Source: CAZNNH01 sp964574335 (GTDB lineage: Bacteria > Acidobacteriota > Vicinamibacteria > Fen-336). From it: DNA of 11,535 nt. The stretch is from positions 1-11,535 of the forward strand of contig CAZNNH010000194.1 of assembly GCA_964574335.1 (NCBI GenBank), written 5' to 3'. The position numbers were made by a program, and so were the translations under genes. Below, in pieces: positions 7,296 through 11,535 of this stretch (position 1 is its first letter; every line of letters begins with the position of its first letter). The notes under the pieces were generated by a model that made no database searches, was not told the DNA's origin, and saw nothing but the letters and a program-made list of their open reading frames with translations.

Positions 7296-8435
7296 CTACT
7301 GAACGAGTCGGTGAGCGTCAAGCTCCGCCAAGGCTCTCCGCGAGCCGTCCACGCTCACCTGCGACGCAACCCACGCCGCCAGCGAACGAACGCCTTCCTC
7401 GAACGGGACCGCGGGCGTGAAGCCCAGCAGCCTTTGTGCCTTCGAGATGTCGGCATAGCAGGCCCGCACGTCGCCCTCCCTGAAGCGGCCCAGGAGCTGC
7501 GGCTCGATCCCTCCTGCCCCTGGGATCGTGTCACGAAGCAGCTCGAGCAGCCGCAAGAGGCTCGTCGGCTGGCCGGTCCCCACGTTGAACACATCGGCCG
7601 CGATGTTCTCGGCCTCGATAGCCAGCATGCAGGCACGCACGATGTCCCTGACGTGGACGAAATCCCGCTCCTGCCCACCATCCTCGAACACCAAGGGTCG
7701 CTGGCCGTTGAGCAGAGCGCTCGAGAAGATGGCGGCCACGCCCGTGTAAGGGTTGGAGAGCGCCTGCCGGTCGCCGTACACGTTGAAGAACCGAAGCGCG
7801 ATGGAGGCAATACCCAGGCTTCGGCCCATGGCGAGCACAAGCTCCTCGTGGTCTCGCTTGTTGATAGCGTAGACCGACGTCGGCAGGAGGGGCATCGTCT
7901 CCGGGGTTGGAGCCGTCGTCATGACGCCCCTGCACCGTGGGCACCTGACGGACCACTCCCGAGCGACGAGTTGCTCGGGAGTCCGGAGGGCAGCCCCCTC
8001 GAACCCGCACGCGGAGCACCGGTGGAAGCCCTCTCCGTAGACCGACATGGATGACGCCACCAGCAGCCGTCTGGGACGCTCCCGCATTCCAAGGAGCGCC
8101 TCGAGCAACACCGCCGTGCCCATGACGTTCACGGAGCAATAGTGCGTGACCTCGTACATGGACTGTCCGACTCCCACGGCGGCCGCCAGATGTACAACCG
8201 CGTCGACGTGCTCGAGCGCCGCTGCCACCGCGCTAGGATCGCGCACATCACCGACCACCAGCTCCGCCTGGCTACTCAAGTACGACGGGCGCCCATCCGG
8301 ATGGACCTGCGGCAGCAAGGCATCCAGGATCCTGACCTCGTAGGCATCCTCCAAGAGAGCATCCACGAGGTGGGAACCGATGAAGCCCGCGCCGCCGGTC
8401 ACCAGAACCCGACCCCTTCCAGAAGGCACAGTCAC
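7296..8435 (-). CDS. Extended SDR nucleotide-sugar epimerase with zinc-ribbon-like insertion
   Basis: A 379-residue NAD-dependent epimerase/dehydratase. The Rossmann motif GGAGFIG is at 14-20, the active-site serines at about 128-129 (VASSMSVYG), and the catalytic pair Y189/K193 in VYAINK. RDFVHVRDIV (257-266) and DVFNVGTGQPTS (281-292) are typical of sugar epimerases. Residues about 137-182 form an insertion with two CxxC pairs (C140/C143 and C165/C168) that should bind zinc. This YGEG-CxxC-CPxC layout recalls dTDP-L-rhamnose 4-epimerase (WbiB-type) proteins, so a role in making a surface-polysaccharide sugar is likely; the exact substrate is inferred. The start is GTG at 8435; a second GTG two codons later is an alternative. 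It lies 28 bp after aroF and is probably co-transcribed. Codons such as GCT, CGA and CTT seem more frequent than in neighbouring genes. The 100 bp to the convergent DUF4388 gene shows no clear terminator. Confidence 0.92.
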   Translation of the reverse strand: MTVPSGRGRVLVTGGAGFIGSHLVDALLEDAYEVRILDALLPQVHPDGRPSYLSSQAELVVGDVRDPSAVAAALEHVDAVVHLAAAVGVGQSMYEVTHYCSVNVMGTAVLLEALLGMRERPRRLLVASSMSVYGEGFHRCSACGFEGAALRTPEQLVAREWSVRCPRCRGVMTTAPTPETMPLLPTSVYAINKRDHEELVLAMGRSLGIASIALRFFNVYGDRQALSNPYTGVAAIFSSALLNGQRPLVFEDGGQERDFVHVRDIVRACMLAIEAENIAADVFNVGTGQPTSLLRLLELLRDTIPGAGGIEPQLLGRFREGDVRACYADISKAQRLLGFTPAVPFEEGVRSLAAWVASQVSVDGSRRALAELDAHRLVQ

Positions 8436-8463
8436 CTCGCATCCGTGGGTTCCGAGCCCACCA

Positions 8464-9477
8464 TCACAGCCTCCGCCCCAGCACCGGGGCGATCTGCCGC
8501 AGCTCGCCCATCAGCTCGTCGAACATCCCGGGCGTGATCGACTGCGGCCCGTCCGAGAGCGCCCGGTCCGGGTCGTGGTGGACCTCCACGATCAGGCCGT
8601 CCGCCCCCACGGCGGCGGCCGCGCGCGACAGCGGCACCACCTTGTCGCGGCGTCCCGTGCCGTGGGAAGGATCCACCAGGATCGGCAGGTGGCAGCGCCG
8701 CTTGACCGCGGGCACCACGGCCAGGTCCAACGTGTTGCGCGAGAAGTCCGAGAAGGTACGGACCCCGCGCTCGCACAGGATCACGTCGTAGTTCCCTTCC
8801 GAGAGGATGTACTCGGCCGACATCAGGAACTCCTCGAGCGTGGCCGCGATCCCCCGCTTCAGCAGCACCGGCTTCTTGGCCCGCCCCAGCCGTCTGAGGA
8901 GCGAAAAGTTCTGCATGTTTCGTGCGCCGAGCTGGATCACGTCGGCGTAGCGCTCCACCAAATCGGCGCTCTCGCCGTCCACCGCCTCGGTCACGATCGG
9001 CAGGCCGGTCTCCTCCCGCACCTCGGCCAGGATCTTGAGCCCCTCCTCGCCGAGTCCCTGAAACGCGTAGGGGCTGGTCCGGGGCTTGAAGGCGCCGCCG
9101 CGCAGCATGTGCCCGCCCCGCTTCTTCACCTCGCGGGCGATCGTCAGCATCTGCTCCCGCGACTCCACCGCGCAGGGGCCGGCAATCATCACCAAGCCGG
9201 CCCCGCCCACCTCCACGTCGCCGACCTTGACCACCGAGCTCTCGGTCTTGGCCTCGCGGGACACCAACTTGTAGGCGTGTGAGACCGGGATCACCTCCAG
9301 CACCCCGGGCAGGCCCTCGAACGTCGGAGCCTCGAAGGCCCCCTTGTTGCCGGTGATGCCGATCGCCGTGCGCTGCGCCCCCGGGATCGGGTGGGCCTTG
9401 AAACCATGGGCCTCGATCGCCGAGACAACGCCTTCGATCTGATCCCGCGTCGCGTCCTGCCGCATCACCACCAGCAC
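8464..9477 (-). CDS. aroF: 3-deoxy-7-phosphoheptulonate (DAHP) synthase, type I with N-terminal regulatory domain
   Basis: A 337-residue DAHP synthase that condenses phosphoenolpyruvate and erythrose 4-phosphate, the first step of aromatic amino-acid synthesis. An N-terminal ferredoxin-like domain (1 to about 70, starting MLVVMRQDAT) precedes the TIM barrel. This is the layout of the Thermotoga maritima enzyme, where that domain mediates feedback inhibition by Tyr and Phe. The metal ligands C102 (AGPCAVES), H272 (DPSHGTGRR), E298 (IVEVHHDPD) and D309 (SDGPQS) fall at the same residue numbers as I recall for the T. maritima enzyme. The KPRTSPYAFQG (131-141) and IQLGARNMQN (181-190) blocks bind substrate. 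The GTG start at 9477 is fixed by a strong AAGGAGGT ribosome binding site. It is divergent from nhaC and leads into the epimerase gene. Confidence 0.97.
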   Translation of the reverse strand: MLVVMRQDATRDQIEGVVSAIEAHGFKAHPIPGAQRTAIGITGNKGAFEAPTFEGLPGVLEVIPVSHAYKLVSREAKTESSVVKVGDVEVGGAGLVMIAGPCAVESREQMLTIAREVKKRGGHMLRGGAFKPRTSPYAFQGLGEEGLKILAEVREETGLPIVTEAVDGESADLVERYADVIQLGARNMQNFSLLRRLGRAKKPVLLKRGIAATLEEFLMSAEYILSEGNYDVILCERGVRTFSDFSRNTLDLAVVPAVKRRCHLPILVDPSHGTGRRDKVVPLSRAAAAVGADGLIVEVHHDPDRALSDGPQSITPGMFDELMGELRQIAPVLGRRL

Positions 9478-9482
9478 GTCCG

Positions 9483-9490
9483 ACCTCCTT
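9483..9490 (-). promoter_or_regulatory. Consensus ribosome binding site of aroF
   Basis: AAGGAGGT on the minus strand ends 5 bases before the GTG at 9477 and is the strongest Shine-Dalgarno sequence in the window. It decides the GTG start of aroF over the internal GTG and ATG codons that follow at residues 3, 4 and 5. Confidence 0.85.
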
Positions 9491-9500
9491 CGAAGCGTTC

Positions 9501-9506
9501 ATATTA
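9501..9506 (-). promoter_or_regulatory. Candidate -10 box for aroF
   Basis: TAATAT on the minus strand (4 of 6 matches to TATAAT) lies in an AT-rich pocket within GC-rich DNA. A start about 7 bases on, near 9494, would leave a short leader containing the ribosome binding site. No -35 box is seen at the right distance. Confidence 0.3.
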
Positions 9507-9518
9507 GGCGAAAAGAGC

Positions 9519-9532
9519 CCGGCCGTGGCCGG
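9519..9532. repeat. GC palindrome between divergent aroF and nhaC
   Basis: CCGGCC (9519-9524) and GGCCGG (9527-9532) form a near-perfect palindrome around GT. It lies between the candidate aroF and nhaC promoter elements, upstream of both, where a shared regulator could bind. In DNA this rich in G and C such a palindrome may also be chance. Confidence 0.3.
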
Positions 9533-9543
9533 CCCGTGTCACA

Positions 9544-9552
9544 TGCTATGAT
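9544..9552 (+). promoter_or_regulatory. Candidate extended -10 promoter for nhaC
   Basis: TGC (9544-9546) followed by TATGAT (9547-9552, 5 of 6 matches to TATAAT) is a good extended -10 element. No -35 consensus is seen 16-18 bases upstream. The predicted start near 9559 leaves a leader of about 24 bases. Confidence 0.55.
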
Positions 9553-9582
9553 CCGCCGACAGGTGGCCTACCCGGGCGGTTC

Positions 9583-11055
9583 ATGACCGGAAGCTCCCCA
9601 TCCAAGCGGGAGCCGAGCCTTCCCCAGGCCCTGGTGCCGGTCGTCGTCCTGATCGCTCTTCTGGGCGCTTCCGTCTACCTCTTCGGCGACGAGTCGTCGC
9701 AAGGGCCGAACCAGATCGCGCTCCTCCTCAGCGCCGGCGTGGGGATCCTGATCGGTCTCATAAACGGCTACCGCTGGAACGAGCTGGAGAAGGGGATCGT
9801 GCATGGGATCTCGCTCGCGATGGGGGCGATACTGATCCTGTTAGTGGTGGGCTGCCTGATCGGCACCTGGATCCTCGCCGGCGTGGTCCCCGCGATGATC
9901 TACTACGGCCTCAAGCTGCTCACCCCCGGCGTCTTCTACGCGGCGGCCTGCGTGATCTGCTCCTTCGTCTCCGTGGCCACCGGCAGCTCCTGGACCACCG
10001 CCAGCACGGTGGGGATCGCCCTGGTGGGCATCGCCACCGCCCAGGACCTGAACCTGGGTCTCACCGCCGGGGCGATCATCTCGGGCAGCTACTTCGGCGA
10101 CAAGATGTCGCCGCTCTCCGACACGACCAATCTGGCCCCCGCCGTGGCGGGGACCGATCTGTTCACCCACATCCGCCACATGATGTGGACCACGACACCC
10201 AGCCTGGCGTTCGCCGTCCTGCTCTTCGCCGCCGTCGGCTGGTTCAGCCCGGTGCCCGAGCAGGCCGGGGGCTTGAACGCCATCCTCGAGGCGCTGAAGG
10301 CCCAGTTCCAGCTCGGTCCCCATCTGCTGATCCCCGCCGCCATCGTCCTGCTCCTGGTGCGCCACCGGGTGCCCGCCTTCCCGGCGTTGTTGATCGGGGC
10401 GCTGGTCGGCGGCCTCTTCGCGGTGGTCTTCCAGCAGCAGGCGGTGCTCGCCTACGTGGGCGAGGCCGACCTCCCCCGTGCCGTGGCCCTCTTCAAGGGC
10501 TTCTGGATGGCGATGTTCAAGGGCTTCCGTCTGGATTCGGGCAACCAGGCGCTCGACAGCTTGCTCTCTCGGGGCGGGATGGCCAGCATGCTCACCACCG
10601 TCTGGCTGATCATGTCCGCCATGATGTTCGGGGCGGTGCTCGAGACGACGAAGATGCTGGAGAAGATCGCGGCCACCATCCTCGGCTTCGTCAAGGGCAA
10701 CGGCAGCCTGATCCTGGCCACCCTGGTCACGTCGATGGGGATGAACGTGGTCGCTTCCGACCAGTACATCGCCATCGTGATCCCGGGCCGGATGTTCCGG
10801 GCCGAGTACAAGCGCCGGGGCCTGGCCCCCAAGAACCTCTCCCGCGCCCTCGAGGATGCGGGCACCCTGACCTCGCCGATGGTCCCCTGGAACACCTGCG
10901 GGGCCTTCATGGCCCAGACCCTGGGCGTGGCGACCTTCACCTACCTCCCCTACTGCTTCTTCAACCTCGTGAACCCGGTGGTCTCCGCAATCTACGGCTT
11001 CACCGGCTTCACGATCGAGAAGCTGAAGGAGGAGCCGGAGGACGCTGCGGCCTGA
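9583..11055 (+). CDS. nhaC: NhaC-family Na+/H+ antiporter
   Basis: A 490-residue inner-membrane antiporter with roughly ten to twelve hydrophobic segments, for example near 17-35, 44-61, 78-98, 115-131, 245-259, 264-282, 334-352 and 374-400. Conserved NhaC blocks are TGSSWTTASTVG (133-144), SGSYFGDKMSPLSDTTNLAP (167-186), VVASDQYIAIVIPGRMF (389-405) and EDAGTLTSPMVPWNTCGAFM (424-443), which contain polar residues expected in ion transport. The length is normal. The family exchanges Na+ for protons in pH and sodium homeostasis, but some members exchange organic acids such as malate and lactate, so the substrate is not certain. The ATG at 9583 has only a weak GGGCGG ribosome binding site. It converges with the next gene, with 6 bases between stop codons. 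Confidence 0.95.
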   Translation: MTGSSPSKREPSLPQALVPVVVLIALLGASVYLFGDESSQGPNQIALLLSAGVGILIGLINGYRWNELEKGIVHGISLAMGAILILLVVGCLIGTWILAGVVPAMIYYGLKLLTPGVFYAAACVICSFVSVATGSSWTTASTVGIALVGIATAQDLNLGLTAGAIISGSYFGDKMSPLSDTTNLAPAVAGTDLFTHIRHMMWTTTPSLAFAVLLFAAVGWFSPVPEQAGGLNAILEALKAQFQLGPHLLIPAAIVLLLVRHRVPAFPALLIGALVGGLFAVVFQQQAVLAYVGEADLPRAVALFKGFWMAMFKGFRLDSGNQALDSLLSRGGMASMLTTVWLIMSAMMFGAVLETTKMLEKIAATILGFVKGNGSLILATLVTSMGMNVVASDQYIAIVIPGRMFRAEYKRRGLAPKNLSRALEDAGTLTSPMVPWNTCGAFMAQTLGVATFTYLPYCFFNLVNPVVSAIYGFTGFTIEKLKEEPEDAAA

Positions 11056-11061
11056 GTCGGG

Positions 11062-11535
11062 TCAGTCCTCGGCCTCGGACAGGATCGCCCGGACCCGCTC
11101 TGCCTCCCGGGAGTCGGTCCGCGCGAGGTAGGCCGCGGCATCCTGCTTCAGAGCTTCGAGGTCGTCCGGGTCCTTCCCGAGGCGCCAGGCGGCCGCCCCC
11201 AACTCGATGACGCGGACCCAGGCGGCGTCGGCCTGGAGCGGATCGCTGGCGGTCTCCGCCCGGCGGCGCCACAGCTCCCGATGCCGCCGGGCCTCCTCGG
11301 CGCTCCGCGGAGGCGCCGGGGCTTCCTCTGCCAGGCGCGCCGGACCACCCACGGATGCCACGCCGTCCGCGACGCCCGACCCAGGCCGAGCACCCTCCGG
11401 CTCGCCCAAGGCTCGGGAGGCTCGCCGCTCACGGGTAGCGGCCTTGCTGACGGCGTCCGTCTCGGTCCTAGCCGCCGTATCGTTGTCGGCCGCCTCCTCG
11501 GCGCTGGCCGTCGTCTCGCCCCCGGCCGCCGGCGG
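11062..11535 (-). CDS. Unrecognised Ala/Glu/Arg-rich protein, C-terminal part (partial at window edge)
   Basis: The frame stays open from the TGA at 11064-11062 to the window edge, 157 codons without a stop, so the start lies outside. The first ~80 visible residues are low complexity, rich in Ala, Glu, Thr, Arg and Gly (for example TASAEEADNDTAARTETDAV), suggesting a disordered linker. The last ~75 residues look helical and charged: EEARRHRELWRRRAETASD, then a segment with WVRVIELGAAAWRLG, then DDLEALKQDAAAYLA and AERVRAILSEAED. An internal TTG at 11409 is probably not the true start because the frame continues upstream. I recognise no family. The TPR-like spacing of Ala, Trp and Leu is only suggestive. 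That it is a real gene is inferred from its convergent position, the lack of a better frame and the coherent helical C-terminus. Confidence 0.6.
   Translation of the reverse strand, partial: PPAAGGETTASAEEAADNDTAARTETDAVSKAATRERRASRALGEPEGARPGSGVADGVASVGGPARLAEEAPAPPRSAEEARRHRELWRRRAETASDPLQADAAWVRVIELGAAAWRLGKDPDDLEALKQDAAAYLARTDSREAERVRAILSEAED

Noticed and set aside
11041..11075. Possible bidirectional terminator between nhaC and the edge gene (GAGGAC and GTCCTC arms)
   Set aside because: The arms pair over only six bases with a loop of about 20 bases, and there is no T-run on either side.

Overview
The window is a GC-rich (roughly two thirds G+C by eye) stretch of bacterial chromosome with tightly packed housekeeping genes. 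It opens in the 3' end of a 23S rRNA gene, followed by a complete 5S rRNA and a strong rho-independent terminator. The high GC, the yebC-ruvC-ruvA-ruvB-queA gene order and a DUF4388 (PATAN) protein together suggest Acidobacteriota or a delta-proteobacterial/myxobacterial-type lineage. No taxonomic marker was compared, so this is only a suggestion.

Bases 1-633 are the tail of an rRNA operon. Bases 671-4697 form a same-strand cluster of yebC, ruvC, ruvA, ruvB and queA with gaps of 22 bp or less apart from a 33 bp ruvB-queA gap; ruvC and ruvA overlap by 4 bp. The cluster joins a translation factor (YebC), the Holliday-junction machinery (RuvABC) and a queuosine tRNA-modification enzyme (QueA). 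A PfkB-family sugar kinase (4748-5848) follows on the same strand, apparently with its own promoter, a short inverted repeat inside that promoter, and possibly an almost leaderless mRNA. A hairpin after the kinase probably separates it from the next unit.

Bases 5961-7195 carry a clear sigma70-type promoter and a DUF4388 multidomain protein whose domains include a GspE_N-like insert, two similar C-terminal winged-helix-like segments and a TPR-like helical segment between them. Convergent to it, on the minus strand, a type I DAHP synthase (aroF, first step of the shikimate pathway) is followed 28 bp later by an extended-SDR nucleotide-sugar epimerase with a four-cysteine zinc-ribbon-like insertion. 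Divergent from aroF is an NhaC-family antiporter (9583-11055). The right edge holds the C-terminal part of an unrecognised Ala/Glu/Arg-rich protein on the minus strand, still open at the window end.

I found no CRISPR array, insertion sequence, phage gene, tRNA or toxin-antitoxin pair. No obviously new multi-gene system is visible. The items most worth a second look are the DUF4388 protein, the clamp-motif-like tail of RuvB, the zinc-ribbon epimerase downstream of aroF, and the kinase promoter. There is no gene-free stretch longer than 300 bases; the longest gap between protein-coding genes is 5849-6091.
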